DNA from: Lingula anatina
Lineage: Eukaryota > Brachiopoda > Lingulata > Lingulida > Lingulidae
Reading direction: 5' to 3'
NCBI RefSeq assembly: GCF_001039355.2
Contig: NW_019774103.1
Location: 323,661-387,660 of the forward strand
Length of the DNA stretch: 64,000 bases
Under the pieces are notes generated by a model that saw nothing but the letters and a program-made list of their open reading frames with translations, had not been told where the DNA came from and searched no databases. The translations under genes and the position numbers were made by a program. The stretch's first letter is position 1. Every line of letters begins with the position of its first letter. Shown in pieces: positions 53,101 through 63,780 of this stretch.

Positions 53101-56100
53101 AGATTTAAAGGAAAGGTTACACACGTGCATACACAAAGGCCTTTGTGCATTTATGCACCTATCAACATTATGCACAAATCTAATTTTGAGAGTAAACACC
53201 TATTTACAGTTTCATTTTCACTTGTATGCCCTTGGTTTATATTAAGGTTATATTACACAGATCAGGCTTTTTGTAAACCATCCATTAAGAGGCTGCATAC
53301 CTTTCTACAGAATAACATTCCTTTCGTACGTAATTTTTCATAAATTCTGCAGCCTTGCAGAAGAATCCTTCCTCTTTGAGCAACCCTCCTTGTTGTAGCA
53401 CCAAAGCTTTGACTCCTTGCTTCCAGGTCTTCTTTATCTTTTCATGTAAATGAGCTGTTGGAAATTAAAATCACATTGCACTATAAACTGTTAAAGAATT
53501 TAGAAGCTTAAGTGAATTGGAGGATGAAGTCTTCACTCTGACGAGGTTGACAGCACTTTCCAGTGCAGGCTCACCCCACCTGCTTCTCTGCTTATTTATA
53601 TCCTTTACACTGAACATACATTCTTAACTTTTGAATTTACTATTACAGAAAAATACCTCCAGGTAAGAATCATTGTAGTTTTTTAATTACCCTAGTGGAT
53701 TCATAATTCTATGAAAATTTTTTCTTTCTTTTTTCTGTCTTTCAAAAATCTAATTTTTTTTTATTATCATTTTGCTTTGTATGTAAAACATTTTGTTTTG
53801 CATGTAAAAACATTTTTATAAATGCTACAAAAGAGAGCATGTGCTCCCTTTCACCAATGCACTCCAAGATCAGCAGTTGTCATTCTGTTTGTTAATATCA
53901 TGTGAATGCAGCTTTTACCTGCCAAGTTGAGGTTCCACTGGACACCCAGTTGAAACAGTGAAAGAAGCAGTTCCTCTGTGGATGAAATCATCAGACAATC
54001 CTATAATGAACAAAATATAGAGTTGTTCTACAATAGTGCTTTTGATGAAAAAATATAATTGCATGAATGAGCATGTTACACAGAACAAAAGAAGGTATGA
54101 CAAACATATTCAATGTGGTATTTCCAAGGCATTCTTCTAATTCAAAAACATTGTTTTGTGAAACACACATCTAACAAGTAAGAAAACTTTTAGCAGTTTA
54201 TCAAAATAATCTGTCAAAATATTCCTATAACTTAAGAAAAATGAATGCACTCTATAAATCTAAACAGAGTTAACTGCTACCTGAATGTTGGTGAAGAAGT
54301 TCAAGGCCACATCACAAACAAAAGCCACACATCTGTTTAATTCTTCAGGACTAGACTGCCACTTGTGGTTTGGACTAGGTAAAGCAGCTCGGATCTTCAT
54401 CAGCATCTTGTCAATATACTCAGCAGCTATCAGTGTCTCTGAAACAGAGAACAATGTACTGTTTAAGGTGGGTTTCAATAAAATTTCACATCATATCATA
54501 CTTNCGATTGAAATATATATGCAGATGGGGAAACGTTCTTGAAGTCAACACCGCAGGATCTTACATTTACTACAATCGACTGAAAGATCAGCGGGATCGA
54601 CCGCCCAGACTTCTTGGCGCCAAATACCACGCTCTGTCAAAATCTGACGAACACGTGTCGCTGTTCACCTACATGGATAACTGATTTGTCAACAATAAAA
54701 ATGACGTCTTCCTTAACTTCATGGGAGCTTCATAGAGAGTTCCACTAGGTATTTACGTTACCTGTGAGTCACTTTCTATTTCCCCAGATGCATGAAATGT
54801 TGATAATATTTAGCGTAATCCACGATGAACTCCATTCCTGTGACCCCCTCCCCCAAAATGGGACCGTCTTCATTAACATGTGGTTTGCGCTATGCTGGAG
54901 CAGACCAGATAAAACCAGTCTCTCATTTCTGCATGTGCTCAATTCTCACGTCAAATTATAAATGCACCTGTTTTGTGAAAATGATGGCAAGTAAATGCTT
55001 TTTTTATGTTCGGGTTGTATCAGTGGGGTTTTCAATAGGCACCGTGGTTTGTACACAGCGAGAGTATATAAGTAAGAAAATCGGAAGAATGCCAGCAAAA
55101 TACTGTATGTCTATCGGCACAGGTACGCTCCGTATTTTGCCTTTTCTCAATAGGTTTTTATATGACATGCTTTTTAAATAAAATACTTAATAGTAATTTG
55201 AAGTTACACTGATTTCCATTTGAGTACCAGTTGGTATTCTTTGATACGGGTGATTGAATTTTCTTCGGAAGTACGTACATCTACGCCTCGACGCTGAGCA
55301 AGCCTTGCGGGTTGAAAACAACTGATCTCAGACTGGTAAAAAATTTCAATTTGGTTTATTTCAGTTGTCATATTAAAATTCAAATAGGGCGTACGTAGAT
55401 CACATAACTAGTTTAAGTCCACTAAAGCTACCGGTTTCAAATATAAGTGACCGGCCTTTGTTTACAACACCTGTCTCGGGGGAAATACTCGTCCCACTTG
55501 TGAAGCGCATCATGAAAGTGATCGTAGGTGAGGAAAATATATAATTAAAATTATAATTGTCGTCTTTTTTTTAATGTTAAGTAATGTTAGCACATATTGT
55601 ACACGGCAAAATAAGATTTCAGGAGGATAAAACATGCCTGAAACACATGTTAGGCGAAAATTGCGGCTTATCTTGCGTAACACTTCCAGTAAAATGCAAT
55701 ACTTCCAGAAAGATGGACGTTTTGGCAGATGCCCCTAACAATCCGACAATATCAAAGGTTTCCATTTGCTGTATTTTAATCAATTCGACCAAACTGACAT
55801 TTCCATGAAATTAATTAATTAATCTTGGTCGAATTGTTTGGCATATTACCGTATGTCAAATGATGACTCTAAATTCAAAAGTGTGGCTCTTAAAATTCTT
55901 GTTAGTCTTGTGTACCGACCACGTCCAATTTTTTACCAGTCCAGACAAATTTTCCCGGTCATGACCGATCAGACCGACAGTTTCAGCATGTCTGCTTAAT
56001 TGTCAGATTTCATCTGCACTAGATTACATGTTTCACACTCAAGTAAATCTTGGAATCAACAAATAGGGAAAAGCCTACAACAAATGTCCTAAGATGATTG

Positions 56101-57537
56101 TTAGCTATCAATTATTATTTCTCTAAACTCTTTCCCTACCATGTGCATCATCAGTAGTGAGTGCCAGGGTTAACAGTGACCAGGACGCATCCACATCCCT
56201 CTGGCTCCTCTCATCCCCACCATTACCAAGACACTCCTGACACAACTCCTCAGCAAACAGCACCATCTTCTCTCCAAACACCTTGCTCTTCATCCACTGT
56301 TTGAATATGGTATCTTTGAAACCCCTCAGTCTTTCCACCAACATTTGGAACACAGCAGGGTGGTCTATTTCCTGAAAAAAGGTGTTCAGGCACTTTGTTA
56401 GCTGAGAAATTTCTTGCAATTAAACCACAGAACATGTAACAATCTTTTTTAAATACTAAATTGTACTGTTACAGGCAGAGTCAGAGGGCACACACATTTA
56501 CTTAATTTGTTCACTCTTTTGAGTATTTGACATATGCACATACCTCACAAAGTGTCAAGAGTATGTTCTGTCTTGTATCCACATCTGCAGATCTGTACAC
56601 CGACAACTGAATGTCCACCAATTTGCTTAAATCATGGCCAAATTTATCAGAGTCTCCTTCCAAATGTTTGAGTTTGGACAGCAGTCTCTCTTTGAAGAAC
56701 ACTAGTTCCACCTGCTCAAAACAAAATAGTAAATGCACACATTTCTTTCAACTTGCCAAATGTTCCAAATGGAATAGAAACCACTATAGACAGCATCACT
56801 GCAAGTATAAAAAGCTTTTTTTTAAATATAAATTATCAAGAAATTTTTACCAAATTTGATGAATAACTGGAATTATGCAATACTAAAGGGCAGTTCCAAA
56901 ATAAATTTTGATCCAAAAATATATTCTTTACCTCTGAGGTTTCTGGTCGTCTTGTAATACTATCTGAGCACAGATGCATGAAGAGTGTCTTCCCTCCATA
57001 CGTGATACACATTCTAGAAAGGAATGTCAAATAAACTCCAGAAAAGGTCTTTGCTGAGGTACAGCTTAGTTCATAAACTATCTGCATTAGTGGACTTTCT
57101 ATATTGAGCAAAGAATCTGGTTGAACAATGACCTCTTTCTCTGGAACTTGATGCTTTTCTTCTGCAGAAACATAAGGCAGCTCAATGTCAAAGTCTTTCT
57201 CATTTGTGTCACTGAAGTGAATTTTACCAGTCTTCTTTTTCTGCATTCTACCAGGTTGCGACTTCTTGAAGGACTCCAAAAATGTTCCAAATCTGTCCAA
57301 AATAAATCGTAATGTTTTACAATCATGCGACCTGACAAACCAACTTCTGCACTGGGACTTTAAGTTATCCCAAAAAAGATTTGATGTTTGAGCCCACAAT
57401 GCCCTCTTTTCTTCATCCTCTGCACAGTGACTCTGTTTGTGTATGTACTGTGTTAGGTCCACTACCAGGGAATACAAGGGGGAGCTGGACAGAGGACTTT
57501 TCGCTTCATAAAATGAGGCTTCTAGTAGTGGTATAAG
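44125..57537 (-). CDS. LTN1: listerin E3 ubiquitin ligase, C-terminal 1,339 residues, 23 exons
   Basis: Listerin is the RING E3 of ribosome-associated quality control; it ubiquitylates nascent chains on stalled 60S subunits. Exons, 5' to 3': 56932-57537, 56544-56711, 56140-56371, 54281-54438, 53919-54000, 53301-53454, 52815-52983, 52289-52534, 51907-52025, 51378-51482, 51036-51178, 50715-50868, 47797-47938, 47418-47634, 46963-47200, 46696-46764, 46343-46529, 45998-46187, 45713-45842, 45386-45473, 45102-45296, 44499-44666, 44125-44184. Every junction keeps phase. HEAT/ARM-like repeats are followed by the conserved C-terminal region ([40 protein letters not shown]) and a variant RING ([36 protein letters not shown]). 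Compared with human (about 1,766 residues), about 430 N-terminal residues are absent. No start codon exon was found to 64 kb. Confidence 0.93.
48605..48976 (+). pseudogene. LINE endonuclease C-terminal fragment
   Basis: A frame beginning [20 protein letters not shown] contains the typical end of apurinic-type endonuclease domains of non-LTR elements: [26 protein letters not shown] (catalytic Asp) and ATDHYFV (Asp-His). The N-terminal half with the Asn and Glu motifs is gone. The frame stops at a TGA after [13 protein letters not shown]. Confidence 0.85.
49064..49873 (+). pseudogene. LINE reverse transcriptase, N-terminal part, broken
   Basis: The region before and at the start of the reverse transcriptase domain: a Lys/Glu-rich linker, [20 protein letters not shown] (motif 1 area), [20 protein letters not shown], and [17 protein letters not shown]. 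After about 49,822 the frame abruptly changes to unrelated residues and stops. The joint skips directly to sequence coding FGALQRRLW in another frame, which normally lies past the palm domain. The catalytic motifs are therefore deleted. Confidence 0.88.
49882..50469 (+). pseudogene. LINE ORF2 C-terminal domain with CCHC knuckle
   Basis: The frame (its true start is upstream at the deletion joint, [20 protein letters not shown]) contains [78 protein letters not shown] and a final zinc knuckle [21 protein letters not shown]. These are common C-terminal blocks of invertebrate LINE polyproteins. It ends with TGA at 50,467-50,469. Confidence 0.85.
51500..51900. other. LTN1 intron sequence
   Basis: AT-rich intron between exons 51,907-52,025 and 51,378-51,482. 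Nothing else is seen. Confidence 0.6.
52206..52236. repeat. (CA)n / (CG CA)n microsatellite
   Basis: A short CGCA/CA run near the LTN1 exon at 52,289-52,534. It opens a spurious minus-strand frame that overlaps that exon. Confidence 0.85.
54504..54504. other. ambiguous base (N) in LTN1 intron
   Basis: A single N lies 66 bases upstream (in transcript direction) of LTN1 exon 54,281-54,438. The sequence to its right has a different character, with more CpG and a plus-strand coding-like frame. Confidence 0.95.
54525..54684 (+). CDS. possible terminal exon on the opposite strand, unidentified
   Basis: After an AG at 54,523-54,524 a plus-strand frame runs to TGA at 54,682-54,684 and encodes [20 protein letters not shown], then [14 protein letters not shown] and finally [11 protein letters not shown]. 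The composition is protein-like and codon third positions are GC-richer than the neighbourhood. An AATAAA at about 55,176 could end a 3' UTR. I do not recognise the family. No upstream plus-strand exon is visible, and an N sits 21 bases before it, so a misjoined contig or a gene fragment is possible. Confidence 0.4.
54690..56130. other. LTN1 intron, CpG-richer segment
   Basis: The intron between LTN1 exons 56,140-56,371 and 54,281-54,438. No LTN1 exon is required here. The part from 54,504 to about 55,900 differs in composition from other introns of the gene. Confidence 0.5.
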
Positions 57538-57544
57538 CTAAAAA

Positions 57545-59531
57545 AAAAAAAAAAATGAAATGTGAGGTAACTTTATTATGACAGAATTTTTATCATTGTC
57601 AAATCAAACAAGACAAAACAAATCTTTCCACTTTTAAAAAAGTTCAACATCTAATACAATACAACAATGTACCTTTTCTGGATTAAAACAGCCATTTAAT
57701 GACTATTTAAAAACAAAAAAATCAGCATTGCAATTTATTAGTTTCTAATCAGAGAATAAACTGGTAATGTTAAGGATTGGCACATACCCAGTATTAATGT
57801 ATGTAAATCGCTGGTTTGGTGGTCAAATATTGTCATTATAACCATCCATCAATGTATTGATTAAACACAAGTGCCTGTTTTGCAATGGCAGCAATGATTT
57901 AACACAGTGTTAATTGAGGTTAAGAGCAAAAGTAACACAATTCTTCTTTTGGAATGAAAGTCCCGTGAAAACTTTTGTGTTTTCATGAATAGTTCTGAAG
58001 AATACATACAGAAAATCAATGCTTGCTTTTATAATTCTTGGGAAAATAGACTACTGTTGCCAGCCAGGGTCTTGATTCTCAAAGAATTTCAGGTTAAACA
58101 GTCTTAGGTGTCTGCTAAGACCCTAGGCAGACTTAGTTACTGTCTTAAAACTATAAGGCCAAACTTTTATTGTGATAAAATTGATCATAGCCTAACTCAA
58201 GCCTTTTTGGGGAAATCAACTATAATTATTGCAGGCTCTTTTTTTTCGAGAAGCTGTCATAGAATGGCAATGCTAAGCCCAGTACATAAATTATGTATTA
58301 ATACTTGCAATTAACAATACTTGCAAATTCATGGTATTCAGTATCCATAGACAATATATGACAAGGCTCAATAAATTAGAATTGTTTTCAGGGAGTTTCT
58401 ATGGAAATCCCTGAAAGAATGCCATTAACAAGTATTACTGATTAAATTATAAAAACGCTAAATGCACAAGGAAGTCTATTAAGGTAGCAATAGCTGTTTA
58501 ATATCAAAGCAGACCAGCACTTGCAGCATAGCAACAGAGATGACAAACGGATACAGTTCTTGGCAGAGCAGTGCATCAATTCTTCAATTACCAAGTTTGC
58601 AAAGCTTAACAATATAATCCTACAATTTAAATAAGAATGCAGTAGCACAGACATGAAAAGTAACCACCATTTCTTCAATTCAGCTGCATATAGACCATAC
58701 ATTCGTGTACAAAATCACACAAAAAATTTACTCTGAAGACATTTGGCCGTAGGTTGAATTATATTCATGCAGATGACATCAATTTTATAGTAAAAGTGCG
58801 TTTCTATATTATTATTATTTTTATTTATTATTTAATCATAAAATTAGTTTTTAAAAGATGCGCACAGCTAGTGATAAGGACTATACTGGATATGACTTTA
58901 ATTATAAAAATATCTGTGTCTGTATATAAAAATGGCCTTTTTGGGGAAACGAACCTTATTTATCTTTAAAAACTATAATTTTACCGATACTGTCAATACC
59001 CATTCCCTAGATTTTAATTTCAATTATATTACTATTTTTACCAAAACAGCACATATTCAATGTCTGCCATATCAATTTTACACTCTATAAAAAGTATACA
59101 GAATGTCAATCTTAACAAACTTTCATTTTCCATTGTGGAAACAATGTAAATTTTTAATGCAAAATGCATGTTAAGAGCAATTGAAAACCTGATTTTACCT
59201 TCAATATTGATTGCACACAAAAGGAAAACCTTTAAAATAGCTTATATAAACACTAACATGATATCTACATTTACACTCAGTAAGAATGGCAATTTATAGC
59301 AATTTGCGTTCCAAGGATTATGGTTTGTAAAAAAAAAAAAAAAAAGACTGTAGAGTCTCAGTGACTATATGTGTAGCCATACCTATCAAATACAGAGATG
59401 GGAAAGACTATGGAGGGATTATCCAACATAGAGAGTACTACACAGTTGGTGGTACAACCTGAAGAATCACAGCACCATCAAACAACTTGTTTTAGCTACC
59501 AAAGAAAGTGCTCATTTTTGCATGGAGAAGT
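57545..59531. other. non-coding stretch upstream of visible LTN1 exons
   Basis: AT-rich sequence. I looked on the minus strand for the missing N-terminal LTN1 exons and found none, and no plus-strand gene either. Confidence 0.5.
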
Positions 59532-59539
59532 GTTAACCC

Positions 59540-60207
59540 CACCCTGAGCTTCAGAGCTAACTTGACACTAACCTTTTCACTGTAGCCTATCTCCATCGTG
59601 TCAAGTAACCTCTGACGAAAATAGTTTGACCTAGTTTATATAAGCCAATCAAATCCATGTTTCAAAATTTTTCACCAAAGTTTGGTGAAAACGCTGATTG
59701 GTTGACCGTCAATCGGCAATCCTCGGCTGATTCCGCAAGCTCCATACTAACAACAAAGTTATTGTCGAGTGCGGAGACATCCGAGTAGTTCCGAGTGTAT
59801 TACCGTACACAAAGAAAGCAAGGCGAGTGACTACGAAAAAGAATGTGTTAAGTTATCTCTTGATTCTTTGCAAAATATGAGTAAATCGGAATTGAAACCA
59901 TAGGGTCTAGCAGTTTGAGGCCCTGCATCATTATCTACTGAGAGACGATGTTATTTGCGTGCTGCCCACAGGTTACGGCAAGACCCTGATATTCAGCCTT
60001 ATCTTTGATTGGTCCGGATTTGAACAAAGCGCGCTTTGACTCGTTCGCGTTCATTGGCTAGATCGTTTAATGAGTCATTGAGTGCGGGCTTTTAAATTTG
60101 ATTGGCGGGCGGCGGAGGCAATCGAATCTGGTCAGAGGTTACTTGACACGATGGAGATAGGCTACAGTGAAAAGGTTAGTGTCAAGTTAGCTCTGAAGCT
60201 CAGGGTG
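59540..60207. mobile_element. 668 bp TIR transposon carrying a RecQ-helicase fragment
   Basis: The left end 59,540-59,616 (CACCCTGAGCTTCAGAGC...) and the right end 60,131-60,207 are perfect reverse complements over 77 bases. An 8 bp target duplication GTTAACCC directly flanks them (59,532-59,539 and 60,208-60,215). Eight-base duplications are made by hAT and P superfamily transposases among others; the superfamily is not assigned. No transposase is encoded. The interior carries several CCAAT-type boxes in both orientations, a TTATATAAG word near 59,636, and a broken helicase-like coding fragment. The identical ends imply a recent insertion or recent homogenisation. Confidence 0.93.
59770..60036 (+). 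pseudogene. RecQ-type helicase N-terminal fragment (Walker A), frameshifted
   Basis: From 59,911 the plus strand reads QFEALHHYLLRDDVICVLPT followed directly by GYGKTLIFSLI, matching the Q-motif and Walker A (motif I) of RecQ-family SF2 helicases. Just upstream, in a different frame, DYEKECVKLSLDSLQN and MSKSELKP read like the preceding part (RecQ proteins often have LKP-Q-EA here). The two are separated by a 10-base disruption (TAGGGTCTAG). The homology stops after motif I and the frame ends at TGA 60,037-60,039. It is a captured or relic fragment, not a functional gene. Confidence 0.75.
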
Positions 60208-60215
60208 GTTAACCC

Positions 60216-60820
60216 CGAATTAAATGATGAATAAGAAGTATTGATATCTTCACATAAATCAAGCTAAGCACTTGATGTCTATAATACTAACAATTCACCT
60301 CACTCAGACGGGCAGCTCTATAGCTGACAATATGCAGCACTTTAATTTGTATTAATACCTTTTGTCATGCATAAATTATGTCATACATACATCTGAAACC
60401 AACTGACAATTTGCTACAACATCTAGTTAATTGAAATACATGGCAAGTATTGCCAGACTCTTTTTGTGCTGCAGTGTATTGAAAATCAAATGGAATAATA
60501 ATAAATGAACTCCAGAAAGATAACTGACTGATGAACAATATATTTTAAGTGCTCAAACACACCACAAAAATGGCAGAATCTATAGCCTCTAAATTAATAT
60601 TTCCATTTGGACAAACTTATGAAATAGTCATTTATGTTTTTTATGACATCTGTATCACTGAACCTAACATACACAATGGATTATCCCCTTTTCTTGCCTT
60701 TATTCCTGTCACAGCACTTGAAAACCATTTGTTTGACTTATTGATTCGTGACATGTACAGCTTGCTATTCCCAAGTCAATTTTCTCCAGAAGACAGCACA
60801 GCCATTTCTCAGTACACACC
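60216..60820. other. non-coding sequence upstream of the TRIM gene
   Basis: AT-rich. An open frame from 60,549 runs into the splice donor at 60,833 but shows no domain. It is best taken as TRIM promoter and possible 5' untranslated exon. Confidence 0.4.
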
Positions 60821-60832
60821 CCGGCACTGCAG

Positions 60833-61231
60833 GTGAGTCTAGGATTTCTCTTAGAAATCATGTAATTTTGGAAACTAAATTAATTTTTCTGAGGTAAGGT
60901 TTAATTGGAAGAAACTATCAATTACAACTTAAGTTGAGTTCAAAGAGATGCAAATAGATCATTGGGTATTTCAGTATAAATCCACAGAAGGCCAACATTT
61001 AGAAATTCTTAGATTGTACATCCAAATCAACTTACTTTTTTTTCATTTTGATGCTTATCATACATCCTTTATTTTACAAAGTGCTCCCACCACCATATGC
61101 TTTCAGGTGGTTGAAAAAAACGTGTGTACATGCATGAAAGAGAGAAAGAACACAGCTAAACCAGATTTCATTCTTTCAGTCTGAACTTGTCAGTGAGGTC
61201 TTATAATAATTTAAGTTTTCTTCTATTTAAG
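60833..61231 (+). other. probable 5' UTR intron of the TRIM gene
   Basis: A strong donor (CTGCAG then GTGAGT at 60,833) and an acceptor (TTTTCTTCTATTTAAG ending at 61,231) bracket 399 bases. Splicing would join an untranslated first exon to the coding exon, 23 bases before the ATG. Confidence 0.5.
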
Positions 61232-61254
61232 GCAAACAATATCCAGAGTGTAAA

Positions 61255-63336
61255 ATGGCTACAAATGGAGCAAGCGTCATCCAGGATGAATTCTTAACAT
61301 GCCCACTGTGCATGAATGACTTTGATTACGATAAACACCAACCCAAAATCCTGCACTGCCACCACACATTTTGTCTCCACTGTCTTGACCAGCTCTTGAA
61401 AAACAACAGCCTCCCCTGTCCGACATGCCGAGGGGTGATGCAGATACCCGCAGGCGATGCCAACAAAATCCCCAGCGACTTCAGAATTTCTCGTCTTATG
61501 GAATTATTTGGAAGCAACAAAGCGGAAGAGTCTGATCAAGCAGAGAACTGCTGCAGGAGGCACGCCAACCAAGGTTTGTTTTTCTACTGTAAAACCTGCT
61601 CTGTGCCAGTGTGTAGAGAGTGTACAGTGCTGGATCACAACAAGAATGAGGGGCACAACCTGGTTGACTTTGAGACAACCAAGGCTGAAATTCTGAGTAC
61701 ACTGAAAGAAAACATGGCAAAGCTTCACAAAGTTGCACTTACCACCCAGAATCATTTGCAGAAGTTGGAAACAGAAATATCTGCTGTTGACGCTGTGGAG
61801 GAAACATCTTATAAAGAATCTGAATTGGCATTTAATACATGGGTCAAGATGTTGGAAGAAAGGAAAGGGGAACTCAAAGAAAACATTAAGAAAGAACATG
61901 GTGAGAAAATTGCCAAGCTGAGCCTCCTAAAACATGAATTAAATAAGCAAGCAGCCAGTGCAACAGAAATCCAAGAGAAACTGGAAACCATGACCAAGGA
62001 ATTGAATGCTGGTAAGTCACTGTCCAGCAACCTGACTGACCTTATAAAGAAAGTGGACCTGCTGGCGAAGAAAGCTGGTGGGAGAATGTGCTTTGGGCAA
62101 AATTCTTTTCACATTGATGCTACTCAAGGTCTGACAAATTTCAAGACTGTTGTCAACTCCCTAGGCATGTTGAAATCAGAGGGCCACCTTCCAAGTCATT
62201 TCTCCTTTGAGTCAAGCAAATCAGTAGCCTGCCTGAAATCAACCGTTACCATGACAGCATATGACAGTAACCACCAAAGGCTATCAAAGCTTCCCCTTAG
62301 CCTTGATGTCTGGTCAATAGACATAGCAGGTGACAATGAAGAGAACTTGGTGATAAAAGAGCAAACCAAGACAAATGTAAAGCTCGACAAGTCAGATATC
62401 TCTGGCAGTTACACATTCACCGTTCGTCCAAATTTCTGTGGAATACACAAGTGTCAGGCGAGGCTATCAGATCAACTCCTGGCCAATGCTGATTACATAT
62501 TTGTTGCTGAAGCAAACCTGCCAATTAAAACTTTAAGAGAGGGTTTTCATTATCCACTTGCTGTTTGCAAAGCAGAAAAAGGCGCCATTGTTGTTGTAGA
62601 CAAAGAGAAGAAAACTGGGCAGTTCGCAAAGTTTGCTGACGAAACTGGTGCCATTACCAAATCCTTTAAACTTGATGCTGCAAAAGAAGAACTGGTCCTC
62701 CACATTGCTTACAACACAAAGAAAAAGGAACTAGTCTGCATGAGGGTTCGTGAAGCTGAAGATGGGGCTGATATCCCAAAAGGCAACACCATCAATATCT
62801 ATGCTGAAGATGGCAAAATGATAAAAGAGATCACACACCCATCCCTGAAATCTGCCATCTTCTTCAGCCTCGGCCAAGATGGAAGGATTTATGTTACAGA
62901 TGAATCCCAGAAAATCATTGTCTTCGACAGCAATGGAGTATTTGAGAAAAACATAAAATTCAAAAGCAACATCATGGCATTTGCCAGTGGCAACAGGGCA
63001 TTTGTTGCCATTAAAACCAATGGAATTGAGATTCTGGATCAAGAAGGTTCTTTTGTTCGAGAAATTTTGAGTTTTAAGGTCAGAAAATCCAGTGTTAGAA
63101 AGATCATGGCTCCTGCTGCAGCTGCAGCAGATTCATACGGTCAAGTTCTTGTTGCAGATATTGTGAGTGATGATCAAGTTACTGTTCATATATATAATAT
63201 GGAAGGCAAATTTGAGGGGTGTATTGACAACATTTCTCAATATTACCCCATTGGCAGACTCAGTATCACAGATGATGGTCTCTTGCTGATCCCAAACACC
63301 AAAAAAAAGTGCATAGACATATTCAAATATATGTAA
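61255..63336 (+). CDS. TRIM-family RING E3 ligase with filamin-like and propeller-like domains
   Basis: An intronless 693-residue coding region. The RING (about 16-58) has the full C3HC4 set: Cys16, Cys19, Cys35, His37, Cys40, Cys43, Cys55, Cys58. A B-box follows (about 98-140: CCRRHANQGLFFYCKTC, CRECTVLDHNKNEGHN). A long Lys/Glu-rich coiled coil spans about 145-280. A filamin/Ig-like region (about 310-425) contains ISGSYTFTVRPNFCGIHKCQ, and the C-terminal ~260 residues contain repeated strands with NHL-like phrasing (DGRIYVTDESQKIIVFDSNG, ADSYGQVLVADI, YPIGRLSITDDGLLLIPN). This architecture fits TRIM2/3/71-like ubiquitin ligases, a group that expanded in many marine invertebrates; orthology to one vertebrate gene cannot be claimed. 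The start ATG has a purine-rich context (GTAAAATGG). Confidence 0.92.
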   Translation: MATNGASVIQDEFLTCPLCMNDFDYDKHQPKILHCHHTFCLHCLDQLLKNNSLPCPTCRGVMQIPAGDANKIPSDFRISRLMELFGSNKAEESDQAENCCRRHANQGLFFYCKTCSVPVCRECTVLDHNKNEGHNLVDFETTKAEILSTLKENMAKLHKVALTTQNHLQKLETEISAVDAVEETSYKESELAFNTWVKMLEERKGELKENIKKEHGEKIAKLSLLKHELNKQAASATEIQEKLETMTKELNAGKSLSSNLTDLIKKVDLLAKKAGGRMCFGQNSFHIDATQGLTNFKTVVNSLGMLKSEGHLPSHFSFESSKSVACLKSTVTMTAYDSNHQRLSKLPLSLDVWSIDIAGDNEENLVIKEQTKTNVKLDKSDISGSYTFTVRPNFCGIHKCQARLSDQLLANADYIFVAEANLPIKTLREGFHYPLAVCKAEKGAIVVVDKEKKTGQFAKFADETGAITKSFKLDAAKEELVLHIAYNTKKKELVCMRVREAEDGADIPKGNTINIYAEDGKMIKEITHPSLKSAIFFSLGQDGRIYVTDESQKIIVFDSNGVFEKNIKFKSNIMAFASGNRAFVAIKTNGIEILDQEGSFVREILSFKVRKSSVRKIMAPAAAAADSYGQVLVADIVSDDQVTVHIYNMEGKFEGCIDNISQYYPIGRLSITDDGLLLIPNTKKKCIDIFKYM

Positions 63337-63429
63337 ATCAAGATACTTGGCAACTGTTTTTTTGCCCTAAAACATAACAATGACTTTTAAGTAGTTTGGT
63401 AACAATACTACCAGTGTTAGAAATTAACG

Positions 63430-63780
63430 CTGGACCATCTGCCCGGAGCCAACAACTTTCAGAACAGGCTGAGAAGTTTTCCCACCCGACAGACATTCAA
63501 GCCAGCTACTTTTCTAGATGGCTGAACTTTCGGTCCAGCAACTAATTTTCCTAAGAGGCAAATACTGATTACTAACTAGAGGATCAGAGAGGTGATACCG
63601 CCTCCGAATATTGTACCACCAGCTGGAGCAAGCGCATTCGTATAGACCCCCACATACACAAAATAAGGGACACAGCCACCAGTCTTGTGCTTGACAAGAT
63701 GTAAACATGCAATCAACAAGAATTTTCAATATATGCAAAAAATATATGAAACTAAAAATGGTACAATCAAATTTAAGTTC
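63430..63780. other. region downstream of TRIM, non-coding
   Basis: This contains the probable TRIM 3' UTR and unassigned sequence. No exon is supported. Confidence 0.4.

Noticed and set aside
58442-58702. 86-codon minus-strand frame considered as a missing LTN1 N-terminal exon
   Set aside because: It does not resemble the listerin N-terminus and lacks suitable splice borders.
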